From: an uncultured Rhodospirillaceae bacterium | GTDB lineage: Bacteria; Pseudomonadota; Alphaproteobacteria; Rhodospirillales; Rhodospirillaceae | DNA: 64,000 nt | Reading direction: 5' to 3' | NCBI GenBank assembly: GCA_943787205.1 | Contig: CALSLN010000009.1 | Span: 124,001-188,000 of the forward strand | In this document: in pieces, positions 18,493 to 30,852 of the stretch | Position numbering within the stretch: position 1 is the first letter of the stretch | Layout: each line of letters starts with the position of its first letter | Made by a program: the position numbers and the translations under genes | Notes under the pieces: model-generated | Told to the model about the DNA's origin: nothing | The model's database searches: none | Seen by the model: the letters and a program-made list of their open reading frames with translations, nothing else

Positions 18493-18993
18493 TTAACTCT
18501 CGTCACCTTCCTCTTCGGGCCTCACGCTTATAGGAACACCGGATAGTTTTTTCGAACTGCGGATAGCCAGTGCGGATTTAACCTGCGCGACATTTGGAGC
18601 TGCGGTGAGTTTAGACGTGATGAACTTTTGGTATTCATCCCAATCACGGGACACGATTTTCAAAAGAAAATCCGTTTCGCCCGCGAGCATATGGCACTCA
18701 CGCACCTCGGGCCATTGATCGACCATCTGCTCAAAAGCCAACAGATCAACTTCCGCCTGGCTGTTTAGACCGACATGAGCAAAGACTGAAACGTTAAATC
18801 CAAGCGCTACGGGCTCAAGGTCTGCATGATACCCCTTGATGAATCCGGCTTCTTCTATCGCGCGAACCCGTCGCAGACAGGGGGGCGCTGATATCCCGGC
18901 CCTTTTTGCCAAATCAACATTGGTCATCCGGCCATCTTGTTGCAGATCACTGAGAATCTGCCGATCTATTCGATCGAGTTTAACGCGCTGCAT
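18493..18993 (-). CDS. Lrp/AsnC-family transcriptional regulator
   Basis: 166 aa. The winged HTH is LDRIDRQILSDLQQDGRMTNVDLAKRAGIS with the recognition part PPCLRRVRAIEEAGFIKGY. The RAM effector domain follows (FNVSVFAHVGL, WPEVRECHMLAGETDFLLKIV). The family senses amino acids. It is divergent from trxB with a 221-bp gap that probably holds both promoters. The target is not evident. Confidence 0.93.
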   Translation of the reverse strand: MQRVKLDRIDRQILSDLQQDGRMTNVDLAKRAGISAPPCLRRVRAIEEAGFIKGYHADLEPVALGFNVSVFAHVGLNSQAEVDLLAFEQMVDQWPEVRECHMLAGETDFLLKIVSRDWDEYQKFITSKLTAAPNVAQVKSALAIRSSKKLSGVPISVRPEEEGDES

Positions 18994-19214
18994 GCTTTCT
19001 CCGCCGGTTATTGATCCGGTTCCATTCCCCGTAGACGCAATAATATTACACGAACAGGAAAAAATGCGACCGAAATTATCAGTGCACTGCGCAGCCTGGA
19101 CATCCTCTACGGCACCCCAGAAATGTGCCGTATTCGTGTTGTAACCCCTTATGCCGAGACCTATGTTACGGCACCACTTCAGAATAGAACTCGCACTAGA
19201 GGCACGTTACTCCC

Positions 19215-20159
19215 ATGGCTGAACATCACTCCAAAGTCTTAATTCTGGGCTCCGGCCCCGCTGGCCTTACTGCCGCAATATATGCCGCACGCGCCAGCCT
19301 TGAGCCGACACTTGTCGCCGGGATGCAACCTGGTGGGCAAATGACCATCACCACGGATGTTGAGAACTACCCCGGTTTTGCAGACGTGATCCAGGGGCCT
19401 TGGCTAATGGAACAGATGCAAAAGCAGGCGGAACACGTCGGAACGAATATCATCCAGGACACGATCTTGTCTGTCGATTTTTCAAAAAAACCATTCACCT
19501 GCGTTGGTGATAGCGGAGACATTTACACCGGCGATTCTGTGGTCATATCTACGGGGGCCTCTGCACGTTGGCTTGGTCTGGACTCAGAAGAAAAGTTCAT
19601 GGGCTTCGGCGTATCAGCCTGTGCGACTTGCGATGGCTTTTTCTTCCGTGGCAAAGAGGTCGTCGTGATCGGCGGTGGAAATACCGCCGTTGAAGAGGCG
19701 CTCTACCTCACGAACCACGCGAGCAAGGTCACCTTGGTTCATCGTCGCGACTCTTTCCGTGCTGAAAAAATTCTGCAAGACCGCTTGTTCGCACACGAGA
19801 AAGTCGAAGTGGTTTGGGATACTGTGCTCGAGGAAGTTGTTGGTGACACCGACCCGCTCGGCGTCACTGGTGTCAAACTTCGCAACATAAAAACAGATAC
19901 GGTCTCTGAGCTCTCCACCGACGGCGTCTTCATTGCAATCGGTCACACGCCAAACACCGAGCTGTTTAAAGACATGCTGGACATGGAAGACGGCGGATAT
20001 CTGATCACAAAACCTGACTCCACAGGCACAAACATAGACGGCGTATTTGCTTGCGGAGACGTGCAAGACCACACCTACAGACAAGCGGTAACAGCTGCTG
20101 GTACTGGCTGTATGGCCGCTTTAGAGGCAGACAAATTCTTGGCGGCGCAAGGGGCATAG
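19215..20159 (+). CDS. trxB: Thioredoxin-disulfide reductase
   Basis: 314 aa NADPH-dependent flavoprotein that reduces thioredoxin. FAD-binding [18 protein letters not shown] is at residues 10-27; the redox centre C-A-T-C is in [10 protein letters not shown]; the NADPH motif is [13 protein letters not shown]; and the second FAD motif is [21 protein letters not shown]. Same-strand lysR-type gene 46 bp downstream, an arrangement often seen in alphaproteobacteria. Confidence 0.97.
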   Translation: MAEHHSKVLILGSGPAGLTAAIYAARASLEPTLVAGMQPGGQMTITTDVENYPGFADVIQGPWLMEQMQKQAEHVGTNIIQDTILSVDFSKKPFTCVGDSGDIYTGDSVVISTGASARWLGLDSEEKFMGFGVSACATCDGFFFRGKEVVVIGGGNTAVEEALYLTNHASKVTLVHRRDSFRAEKILQDRLFAHEKVEVVWDTVLEEVVGDTDPLGVTGVKLRNIKTDTVSELSTDGVFIAIGHTPNTELFKDMLDMEDGGYLITKPDSTGTNIDGVFACGDVQDHTYRQAVTAAGTGCMAALEADKFLAAQGA

Positions 20160-20205
20160 CGTCGTACTATTCCGTAGGGAGACCTACTGACCGGAGGAAC
20201 GATCC

Positions 20206-21165
20206 ATGCCATCGCGAGGCAACAGCAAGCTCGACTGGGATAAACTCAGAGTATTCCACGCGGTCGCCGAGGCTGGCAGCTTCACGCATGCGAGCGAGGC
20301 ACTAAACCTAAGCCAATCGGCAGTAAGTCGGCAGATTAGCGCCCTCGAATCATCTTTGGGTGTGATGCTGTTTCATAGGCATGCGCGCGGGCTAATCCTG
20401 ACCGAACAAGGTGATCTCCTTTACAAAACCGTCCACGATGTCTTCGCGAAGCTGACGACCGTGGAAAGCCAGCTGATAGAAACGAAGGATGTCGCGGAGG
20501 GGCCTCTAACGGTCACCACAACCGTCGCATTCGGATCCGTATGGCTGACAGGGCGGCTTCGGCAATTCATCAAGGATTATCCCGAGATTGATTTGACACT
20601 CAGACTCGATGACGGCGAATTAAACCTCGCTATGCGTGAGGGAGACGTGGCTATTCGATTCAACGAACCGAAGCAACCGGACCTAATCCAACGTCATCTT
20701 GGTAGCCTCTTCGGCCATATTTTTGCGTCGGCTGACTACTTGAAGGAACATGGGACGCCTACATGCATTGAAGATCTTAAGGATCATAAGCTTGTCGTAT
20801 TTGGAGGCAGCGCCCTGCCCTTTGAGGAGGTCAACTGGCACTACGACCAAGTAGAAGAGACGGTTGGTGAGCTTAACCCGGTACTACGGGTTAACAGCCT
20901 TTATGGTGTCTACCGTGCGGTAAAGAGTGGAATTGGCATTGGCGCTCTGCCCGAGTATTTTTATCGAGAAGGCAGAGGCCTCGTGCAGATTCTTCCTGAA
21001 TTAAGTAGCCCACCGATCGACGCATATTTCGTCTATCCTAAAGAACTGCGCAATTCCATGAGGGTCATCGTGTTCAGAGACTTCTTGCTCAGAGAGATCA
21101 CTAGGGCGCGCGCTAACCTCACAGTCGTTTCGCAAGACACTGGACCGATAAAGACAGCGAGTTAA
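20206..21165 (+). CDS. LysR-family transcriptional regulator
   Basis: 319 aa. N-terminal HTH LDWDKLRVFHAVAEAGSFTHASEALNLSQSAVSRQISALE (residues ~10-48), linker helix, then a periplasmic-binding-like effector domain (LTVTTTVAFGSVWLTGRLRQF). Its position just after trxB suggests a redox or housekeeping link, but the ligand is unknown. GGAGG lies 9-13 bases before the ATG. Confidence 0.92.
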   Translation: MPSRGNSKLDWDKLRVFHAVAEAGSFTHASEALNLSQSAVSRQISALESSLGVMLFHRHARGLILTEQGDLLYKTVHDVFAKLTTVESQLIETKDVAEGPLTVTTTVAFGSVWLTGRLRQFIKDYPEIDLTLRLDDGELNLAMREGDVAIRFNEPKQPDLIQRHLGSLFGHIFASADYLKEHGTPTCIEDLKDHKLVVFGGSALPFEEVNWHYDQVEETVGELNPVLRVNSLYGVYRAVKSGIGIGALPEYFYREGRGLVQILPELSSPPIDAYFVYPKELRNSMRVIVFRDFLLREITRARANLTVVSQDTGPIKTAS

Positions 21166-21257
21166 GCCGGTTCCATGTGATTAACCTGTTCAGGTCGGCA
21201 GAGCCGACTCAGCGTTAGACTTTGAAAACGTTGTAAAGACTGCCTCGGAGTAGAGAC

Positions 21258-22208
21258 CTACTCCTCTAGCAAAAATGCCCTTGCGTCCGTCACTGTCGTC
21301 ACAGGGTCTTCCAGCATCAATTTGTGACCTAAGCCTGGGTAGCGAATAATCTTGGGCTCGGTGTTGATAAACAGAGGCGCAACATTGCTGAGCCCATCGG
21401 CAGTCAGGACCGGGGACTTGCCAGCCCACTGTATAAGAGTCGGCACCGTGATACGGGCAGTCGCCTCTTTAAGGTCAAACGTGCTTTGCGAATTAGCAAT
21501 AATAAACTGCCGAACGTTCGCAATTGAGTCGCCTCGATTGTTCAGCTCAGCATATTCCAGCACCTTGGCCGGTAAGATCAGGTCATCGTTGCCAAATATG
21601 TTCTCCATGAACAGGCGCCAATAGAGCTGCGGACGCCAAACCTTGAGGACAGAATCGCTGAACCACATCATCGCTCTGAACTGCCAGGGTGGCGGCAAAC
21701 GATCGCCAGGCGTGTAAGCGGGAACCGTTGAAAGTAAAAGCTTCTCAACCCGTTCTGGGTGGTCTGCAGCGTATCTCAGAGCAAGGATGCTCCCTGATGA
21801 TGTGCCACCGATATGAAACCGGTCGTAGCCAAGCTCCTCCAGCACGCCCTCAATCAAAGGATAGGCCCGCTCCGAACTATACACCCCCTTAGGGTCGGGA
21901 CCGGACAAACCAAACGGCGGATAGTCGAACCGAATCACACGGAAATCCTGACGCAGATCCTCGACCCAACCGTCCCATTGGCGGTTGCTGCCAAGGTGGC
22001 CATGAATCAGGACGATGGCAGGTCCCTGCCCTTCCTCGACCACATGCATTGGCACGCCATCAACCGTGATAAAGCGAGAGCGGTCGTCCGTATATCGAGC
22101 CCTGAGGGCGTCCTCTGCCGGATTAAAAAGCCCAGACCGAGCCGCAAGAACCCAGCCGCCAAAGACAGCCAGCACCACGACCAACGCAATAGTGAGACCC
22201 TGTTTCAT
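21258..22208 (-). CDS. Membrane-anchored alpha/beta hydrolase
   Basis: 316 aa. Residues 5-26 form a single N-terminal hydrophobic helix, a signal anchor. The HG-type oxyanion motif is LIHGHLGSNRQWDGW. The nucleophile elbow is GGTSSGS, a normal Ser, with the acid near WAGKSPVLTADG and the His in PGLGHKLMLEDP. This is a general hydrolase of the epoxide-hydrolase/haloperoxidase type; substrate unknown. Convergent with lysR and separated from aspartate aminotransferase by a short gap. Confidence 0.88.
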   Translation of the reverse strand: MKQGLTIALVVVLAVFGGWVLAARSGLFNPAEDALRARYTDDRSRFITVDGVPMHVVEEGQGPAIVLIHGHLGSNRQWDGWVEDLRQDFRVIRFDYPPFGLSGPDPKGVYSSERAYPLIEGVLEELGYDRFHIGGTSSGSILALRYAADHPERVEKLLLSTVPAYTPGDRLPPPWQFRAMMWFSDSVLKVWRPQLYWRLFMENIFGNDDLILPAKVLEYAELNNRGDSIANVRQFIIANSQSTFDLKEATARITVPTLIQWAGKSPVLTADGLSNVAPLFINTEPKIIRYPGLGHKLMLEDPVTTVTDARAFLLEE

Positions 22209-22259
22209 ATACCCACCCCCAGTTTCCTGACGAGTGTTACACAGGTCGCCGCGGCGTGC

Positions 22260-23576
<1,317 letters not shown>

Positions 23577-23607
23577 TCAGGCCTAGTGATCACTTAGAAC
23601 AATCCCT

Positions 23608-25774
23608 ATGTTAACGGCCATGTCCGTGACCCTGCCAACACATGAGAAACCCGACGCTGGAGAGAGCCCAGAATTCCGACTCGTCAGTGCGTTTGAGCCA
23701 GCGGGTGACCAGCCGGCCGCAATCGCTGATTTGGAAAAGGGCCTCAACGCGGCTGAGCGTGACCAGGTTCTTCTCGGTGTCACCGGGTCTGGCAAAACCT
23801 TCACCATGGCCCAGATTATTGCGCGGACGGGGCGCCCTGCCTTAATTTTAGCGCCCAACAAAACACTGGCCGCCCAGCTGTACGGGGAGTTCAAAAGCTT
23901 CTTCCCAGACAATGCAGTCGAATACTTCGTGTCTTATTACGATTATTACCAGCCAGAGGCGTACGTCCCCCGAACCGACACCTATATCGAAAAAGACGCC
24001 AGCATTAACGAACAGATCGACCGAATGCGTCATTCGGCGACACGGTCCATTTTAGAACGCCGTGACGTGATTATCGTGTCCTCCGTATCCTGCCTATACG
24101 GATTAGGATCGGTCGAGTCGTACTCCCGTATGACGTTTGCCATTGAGGAAGGTAAGGATTTTCCTAGGGCAGAACTGATACGAAAGTTGGTGGCCCTTCA
24201 GTATAAGCGCAATGATATGTCCTTCGTTCGCGGCACCTTTCGGGTCCGTGGCGACGTCATTGAGATATTCCCTGCCCACTATGCAGACCGATCGTGGCGC
24301 CTGTCCCTTTTTGGCGACGAGGTTGAGTCGATCCAAGAATTCGATCCATTGACCGGTGAGAAGACGGCGGCGCTACAAAGAATCACGGTCTACCCCAGCA
24401 GTCACTATGTGACGCCTAGACCAGCGCTGTCCCAGGCCGTCAAAGGAATTAAAGCCGAATTAAAAAATCAGCTGAACGAATTTAACGACCAAGGAAAATT
24501 GCTTGAGGCACAACGCCTCGAACAACGGACCTTGTTTGACCTGGAGATGATGGAGACAACCGGGCATTGCAAGGGGATCGAAAATTACTCCCGCTACCTC
24601 ACCGGTCGAGCGCCTGGTGAGCCGCCACCGACACTGTTTGAATACATACCTGACGACGCCCTACTCTTCGTCGATGAAAGTCACGTCGCGGTGCCTCAGA
24701 TTGGCGGCATGTACAAAGGCGATTTTGTGCGTAAGTCGACGCTTTCAAACTTCGGATTCCGACTACCATCCTGCCGCGACAACCGTCCGTTGAAGTTCGA
24801 AGAATGGGAAACGATGCGGCCACCAAACTGTCTTCGTGTCTGCGACACCGGGCGATTGGGAGATGGAACGAACAGGTGGAGCGTTCGTTGAGCAAATCAT
24901 TCGGCCCACCGGGTTGATCGATCCGGTTTGCCAAATTAGGCCCGCCGATAGCCAAGTAGACGACCTTTTATCTGAAGTGCGCGACGTCGCGGCGAAAGGC
25001 ATGAGGGCGTTGGTCACCACTTTAACCAAGCGTATGGCTGAGGATCTCACCGAGTACCTCACCGAGCATGGTGTACGCGTCCGTTACATGCATTCAGATA
25101 TCGATACACTCGAGCGCATCGAGATCATTCGTGACCTACGTCTCGGTGTGTTTGACGTTTTAGTCGGCATCAACCTTCTCCGTGAAGGTCTCGACATTCC
25201 AGAATGCAGCCTGGTCGCCATCCTGGATGCCGATAAAGAAGGCTTTCTGCGCTCAGCACGTTCTCTAATCCAAACGATAGGAAGAGCGGCCCGCAACATT
25301 GATGGGAAAGTCATTCTATACGCAAATAAAATGACTGGGAGCCTAGAAACCGCGATCAGCGAAACAAATCGCCGACGGGAACGGCAACAAGCCTTTAACG
25401 TGGACAACGGCATAACACCGGAAGGCATACGCAAAGAAATCGGAGACCTTCTAGAAAGTGTCTACGAGCAAGACCGGGTTACTGTTGATACTGGCCTTGC
25501 AGAAGAAACAGAGTTGCTCGGTCACAATTTGCGAGCCGTTATCGTCGACCTCGAGAAAAAAATGCAGGCAGCTGCCGGAGACCTCGAGTTCGAAGAAGCT
25601 GGCCGGCTACGTGATGAAATCCGCCGACTAGAAAACTTAGAGCTCGAAACCGCTCCAGACGCCATCTCCGGTCCCCAAGCTGAAGCAGAGGCAAAACGCG
25701 CCCAAGTTCCAGAGCCCGGAGCTAAGGGTAAGGGCAGAGCTGTTCGCAAACGTCAACAATCACGCCGTCGCTAA
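23608..25774 (+). CDS. uvrB: Excinuclease ABC subunit B, frameshifted by one extra base
   Basis: DNA-damage recognition helicase of nucleotide excision repair. The first frame (to 24891) holds Walker [14 protein letters not shown] and the beta-hairpin [21 protein letters not shown]. The second (from ~24830) holds the SATPGDWE motif, helicase motifs IGRAARN and the C-terminal UVR motif ([29 protein letters not shown]). The frames join correctly ([13 protein letters not shown]) if one C near 24823-24824 is removed. Total length is then normal (~720 aa). Either the gene is broken or the base is a sequence error; the second is favoured because all other residues are conserved. Confidence 0.93.
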
Positions 25775-25954
25775 GGGCCTTAAGCCTACATAACCCATTA
25801 TAAAAAATGGTTTTATTCCACCTGCTATTCGCCGAACGCATAGCAGATAGGGAACAAATGTATATTGACCCAGCATATATCGAACCGATACAAACCGTTC
25901 ACCTTTAGGGTTGTGACAAGCAAACCCACTCAACCTAAAAATCTGAGGTCTACC

Positions 25955-26536
25955 GTGGACGCAAAAACACTATGCCTAGGCGCGCTGATGCATGGCGAAG
26001 CCTCAGGCTACGAAATTCGCAAGCTGTTCGAAGGCGGCCCCTTTAGCGCCATCTATGACGTGAGCTATGGGTCGATTTACCCAGCACTGACCGTTTTGCT
26101 TGATAAGGAATGGGCAACATGTTGCGTGGCAGAGCAAGATGGCCGGCCGGATAAGAAAGTTTACAGCATTACATCGGACGGTCGTGCCGCATTCTTGGAT
26201 GCCCTGGCCTCGACACCCGCACCTGACAAGATGCGCTCTGAGATGCTTTTCATTCTATCCTTTGGCGACCACCTACCTCGCGCCAACGTCTTAAATCTCA
26301 TCGACCGTTATATCGCAGACTACGAAGGTCGCCTTGGCAGCATACACGACTGCGGAGACGACACAGACCTGCCTGCTGTTCGGCGATTTGTTCATAATTT
26401 TGGAATCACCATGTACGAAACTGCGCTTGATTACCTTCGGACCCACCGTGCCGACCTTACAGAAGAAAGCAACTTAGCCTTGGACTCGACCATAGCTATA
26501 AAGAACCAACCCGCAGTGTCAGGGAGCATGCAATGA
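25955..26536 (+). CDS. PadR-family transcriptional regulator
   Basis: About 193 aa from GTG 25955 (VDAKTLCLGALMHGEASGYEI), with GAGG six bases before it; a longer frame from 25865 adds a non-conserved tail. PadR winged HTH (GYEIRKLFEGGPFSAIYDVSYGSIYPAL) and a C-terminal helical dimer domain (MRSEMLFILSFGDHLPRANVL). Its stop overlaps the next start by ATGA. PadR proteins commonly repress adjacent efflux genes in response to toxic compounds, so autoregulation of this three-gene pump operon is likely. Confidence 0.88.
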   Translation: MDAKTLCLGALMHGEASGYEIRKLFEGGPFSAIYDVSYGSIYPALTVLLDKEWATCCVAEQDGRPDKKVYSITSDGRAAFLDALASTPAPDKMRSEMLFILSFGDHLPRANVLNLIDRYIADYEGRLGSIHDCGDDTDLPAVRRFVHNFGITMYETALDYLRTHRADLTEESNLALDSTIAIKNQPAVSGSMQ

Positions 26537-27690
26537 ACAGGTCATATTTAATTGCTGGTGGCATCGCCGCTGCCGCAACCCTGTGGGTCGCCTCTGGTGT
26601 TGTGTTTAAGTCTGAAAAAGAAATCGAGTTGTCTGCTATCGAGCAAGCAAACTTGAATAAACCCGAAGGCCTTCAACGCGTTCAGGTGATGCGATCGCGT
26701 GCTGTCCCGCGCATACGAGAAATCAAAATCGCTGGGCGAACAGAGGCCTCGCGACAGATTACCATGCGATCAGAAATCGAAGGAACCGTCACAGAAATGG
26801 TTGTGCCCAGGGGCACAATCGTCAAGCAAGGCGATCCCCTTGTTCGGTTTTCAATAGAAGATCGCAAAGCTCTCCTCACAAAAGCTGAAGCCCTTTTGGC
26901 AAAGCGGAAAATGGAATTTAGCGCTTCAGAGAACCTTTCGAAAAAATCATTTACGTCTGAAGTATCGCTTGCCAACGCCAAGGCCGAGTTGGAATCTGCG
27001 CGTGCTGATCTGCGATCTGCTGAACTAGAGCTTGCACGCACAACTATGCGCGCTCCATTCGATGGTATCTTCAATCGCAATCACGCTGAAGTTGGCGACT
27101 ACTTGCGTCTTGGTGATGAAATTGCCGATATGGTCGATCTAGATCCAATACTAGTCATCGGTGAACTAGCAGAGCTCGCTGTCGGTGAAGTTCAAGCAGG
27201 AACAAGAGCAAGCGCTGATCTCATCGATGGCCGGACCGTCCAAGGCGAAGTCTCTTTTGTTTCAAGCATAGCCTCACCGGAAACCCGAACATTCTCCGTC
27301 GAAATTTCTGTGCCTAACCCGAATGGCGACTACATCGACGGTATGACGGCAACATTGCGCCTACCCGCCCAGGAAGTAATGGCTCATAGCGTGCCACCGG
27401 CAGCACTAACACTGGATAGCAGCGGTGCTGTAGGCGTGAAAATTGTTAATTCAGAAGGCATTGTATCCTTCGTGGAAGTATCGACATCGTCTGCCTCGGC
27501 CGACAGCGTATGGCTGGTCGGTCTTTCGCCAACCGTCGAAATTATTACCGTGGGCCAAGAGTTCGTGATCGTTGGTCAAAAAGTAGATCCCGTCTTGATC
27601 GATACCAGTCTCATCGGACCTGTCGGAGGCTTGCCATCTACAGAAATTGACCAAACGAAAGTTGCTCAACGTGAAGGACCCCAACAATGA
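26533..27690 (+). CDS. RND efflux periplasmic adaptor (membrane fusion protein)
   Basis: 385 aa. One N-terminal membrane helix (residues ~5-25). The lipoyl halves are EIKIAGRTEASRQITMRSEIEGTV and TMRAPFDGIFNRNHAEVGDYLRLGDEI, separated by an alpha-hairpin coiled coil (RKALLTKAEALLAKRKMEF...). A beta-barrel follows (VIGELAELAVGEVQAG). Overlaps the padR stop and the RND start by 4 bp each. It bridges the inner-membrane pump to an outer-membrane channel, which is not encoded here. Confidence 0.92.
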   Translation: MNRSYLIAGGIAAAATLWVASGVVFKSEKEIELSAIEQANLNKPEGLQRVQVMRSRAVPRIREIKIAGRTEASRQITMRSEIEGTVTEMVVPRGTIVKQGDPLVRFSIEDRKALLTKAEALLAKRKMEFSASENLSKKSFTSEVSLANAKAELESARADLRSAELELARTTMRAPFDGIFNRNHAEVGDYLRLGDEIADMVDLDPILVIGELAELAVGEVQAGTRASADLIDGRTVQGEVSFVSSIASPETRTFSVEISVPNPNGDYIDGMTATLRLPAQEVMAHSVPPAALTLDSSGAVGVKIVNSEGIVSFVEVSTSSASADSVWLVGLSPTVEIITVGQEFVIVGQKVDPVLIDTSLIGPVGGLPSTEIDQTKVAQREGPQQ

Positions 27691-30600
27691 CGGCCCTCAT
27701 AGAAGCGGCCCTGGGTCGCTCGCGCACGGTCCTGTCTCTCCTCGCCATGATTCTCGTGGCTGGGATTATTGCTTTTATTGATATTCCCAAAGAAGCCGAA
27801 CCTGACATTCCGGTGCCGACCATATACGTCAGCATGGTCTACCGTGGCATTTCGCCTGAGGATGGCGAACGCCTTCTTGTGCGTCCCATGGAACGAGAAA
27901 TGCGATCCGTCGAAGGCGTCAAAGAAATCAAAGGCCAGTCCTATCCTAATGGGGCGAATGTCACTCTAGAATTTGAGGCCGGTTTTGACGTCGACAAAGC
28001 AATACAAGATGTCCGCGAAGCCGTTGACGTTGCCAAAGCTGAACTGCCTGCCGGCGCTGAAGAACCGACAGTCAACGAAGTGAACATGAGCCTACTGCCA
28101 ATCCTAGCGGTTAGCCTGTCCGGCGATGTCCCTGAACGAACCCTATTCACCATTGCAAAGCGCCTTAAAGATAAAATTGAAGATGTTCCGAGCGTGCTAG
28201 AAGCAGATATCGCCGGAGACCGTGAAGAGCAGATGGAAGTTATCATCGACCCTGCTCTTCTTAAGTCATATGGGATCGATGCAAATGAATTCACAGAATT
28301 CTTAAATCGCAACAACACAGTTGTTGCGGCTGGAGAGTTAGACACCGGCACAGGTCGATTTTCCATCAATGTCCCGGGCCTGATTGAAGGTGTGGAAGAC
28401 GTTCTTGAGTTACCCGTCGTCTCGACCCGCGACGCATCCATATCCGTTGGAGATGTTGCAAAAGGTCGCAGAACCTTCAAGGACGCCGATGGATATGCGC
28501 GTGTTAACGGCCAGGCCTCTTTGACGTTAGAGATTTCCAAACGAGTCGGAGAGAACATTCTTCAGACCGTCGAAATCGTGCGCGCCATCGTTGAGGAAGA
28601 TCGGAAGTCATGGCCCCCCCGGCATTCAGGTCAACTACTTCCAAGATAAATCAAAAATGATCAAGGACATGCTGTTCGAGCTGCAAAACAACGTTGTCAC
28701 GGCGGTGCTGCTCGTCATGATCGTCGTGGTCGCCGCGCTCGGGTTACGCACTGGACTTTTGGTGGGTATCGCAATCCCGGGTTCATTTCTGATGGGTATT
28801 CTTGTCCTCTACACCTTTGGCATGACCATCAATATGGTGATGCTATTCGGCCTTATCCTATCGGTTGGCATGTTGGTTGACGGCGCGATCGTGGTGACGG
28901 AATACGCTGATCGGAAAATGGCGGAAGGCTTAGATAGAAAAGAAGCCTATGGGTTAGCTGCAAAGCGAATGGCCTGGCCGGTTACTGCATCAACAGCAAC
29001 AACGCTCGCCGCATTTGCACCTCTTCTGTTCTGGACCGGATTGTTTGGCGAGTTCATGAAGTATCTGCCGATTACTTTGATCGCAACGCTGACAGCCTCA
29101 CTCCTCATGGCGCTGATTTTCGTTCCGACGTTAGGGTCACGGGTTGGTCGACCAGGGATCGGCAATCCAGACCTTATGCGAGCAATGGCGGCTGGCCAAA
29201 GTGCCGATCTAACAGCCCTACCCGGTCTGACAGGCGCTTACGCGCGGTTACTAAGCCGCGCCTTGAGCAACTCTGGTGCGGTCCTCATCGGAGCGGTCGT
29301 CATGCTGGTATCCGCTCAAGTTCTGTATTGGAACTTCGGCAAAGGCATCGAATTTATGCCTGAATCTGAGCCGGAAAGAGGTGCCGTATACGTCCATGCC
29401 AGAGGCAACCTATCGGTAGACGACAAAGATCGACTAACGCGCCAGGTCGAAGAGCGTATTTTCGACCTACCAGAGTTCAGCACTCTCTATGCGCGGTCAG
29501 CTGCCGGCGCCCGCTATCGGGACGGAGGATCAGCTGACATCGTCGGCGCCGTTCAATTCGAATACAAGAATTGGGAGAACCGACGCACGTCCACTGAAGT
29601 CGTCGCAGATATGCGTGAACGCCTATCAGACTTAGCTGGCGTAAAGATTGAAGTGTGGGAAGAGAAAATGGGCCCGCCGACCGGTCGCCAATTTCACCTC
29701 AATCTCATGGGACAGGACTTCGATGTGCTCGCTGAGCATGTCGCCATGGTTCGCGGAGAGTTAGGTCGAATCGGTGGCTTTGTAGACATTGAGGACACCT
29801 TGCCATTACCCGGCATTGAATGGGAACTCGAAGTCGATCGGGCGCAGGCAGCGAAGTTTGGTGTCGACATCGGCAGCATCGGCGACATGGTTCAATTGGT
29901 AACAGAGGGCTTGAAGCTTTCAGATTATCGGCCGGATGACGCTGACGACGAGATTGATATTGTCGTGCGTTTTCCAGAAGAATACCGGACCCTCGACGAA
30001 CTCGACGAAATCAGAGTTACTACGCCAGCAGGCCAAGTCCCCATATCTAGTTTCGTTCGCCGTGTCGCCAAACAAGACTCAGGTGAGATCAATCGCATAG
30101 ATAGTCGGCGTGTTATTTCGATCATCGCCAGCGTCGAAGATGGCATTTTGCCAGATCAAAAAGTTCGTGCAATTGAGGGCTGGCTTAAAGAGAACGAAAA
30201 CTGGAACCCGGAAATATCGTGGGCTTTCAAAGGCGAGGATGAAGAGCAACAGGAATCTGCTGCGTTTCTTCAACGCGCCTTCATAGTCGCCCTGTTTTTA
30301 ATGGGTGTCATTCTCGTCACTCAGTTCAATAGTTTTTACTCTGCGTTCCTCATTTTGAGCGCAGTGCTCATGTCGACCATCGGCGTGTTTTTAGGACTAC
30401 TCATTTTCCAACAGCCCTTTGGTATTGTTATGTCTGGCGTTGGCGTCATTTCTTTGGCCGGTATAGTTGTGAATAATAATATCGTGCTCATCGATACCTA
30501 TGATCGGCTTAAGAAGAACTTTGATGATCCAGTTCAAGCCATAATACAGACCGGTGCGCAGCGCCTAAGGCCCGTTTTACTGACGACAGTAACGACGGTG

Positions 30601-30846
30601 CTCGGATTGATGCCAATGATGTTCCAAATCAATGTCGATTTTGTTCAGCGGGCCGTTCACATCGGCGCGCCATCACTGCAGTGGTGGCAACAGCTTTCTA
30701 TCGCCATCGTCTGTGGGCTAACGTTCGCCACCGTTCTCACGTTGGTCGTCACTCCGTGCGCACTGAAATTTCGTACAGATATACAGGCTAAGTTTGCACG
30801 GCGGCGTTCAATGAAATCTGGTCTTGTTAGTCAGCCAGCAGAGTAG
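27687..30846 (+). CDS. RND-family efflux transporter permease (AcrB/HAE1-like), frameshifted by one extra base
   Basis: Proton-driven inner-membrane pump, ~1052 aa once joined. The first part (27687-28649) is TM1 and the first periplasmic domain (SMVYRGISPEDGERLLVRPME). The second (from ~28620) contains TM2-6 with FGLILSVGMLVDGAIVVTEY, where the intramembrane Asp is the proton relay, then the second periplasmic domain and TM7-12 (GVGVISLAGIVVNNNIVLIDTYDRL). The break is inside a run of seven C at 28614-28620; six C restores SWPPGIQVNYFQDKS. Third gene of the padR operon. Confidence 0.92.
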
Positions 30847-30852
30847 ATTGAG

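Noticed and set aside
18484-18500. Palindrome AGAGTTAACTCT after greA as a terminator
   Set aside because: Only six base pairs without a loop or T tract; insufficient.
25775-25864. PadR operator before the efflux operon
   Set aside because: AT-rich half repeats (TGTATAT, ATATATC) are present but no clean inverted repeat emerges.
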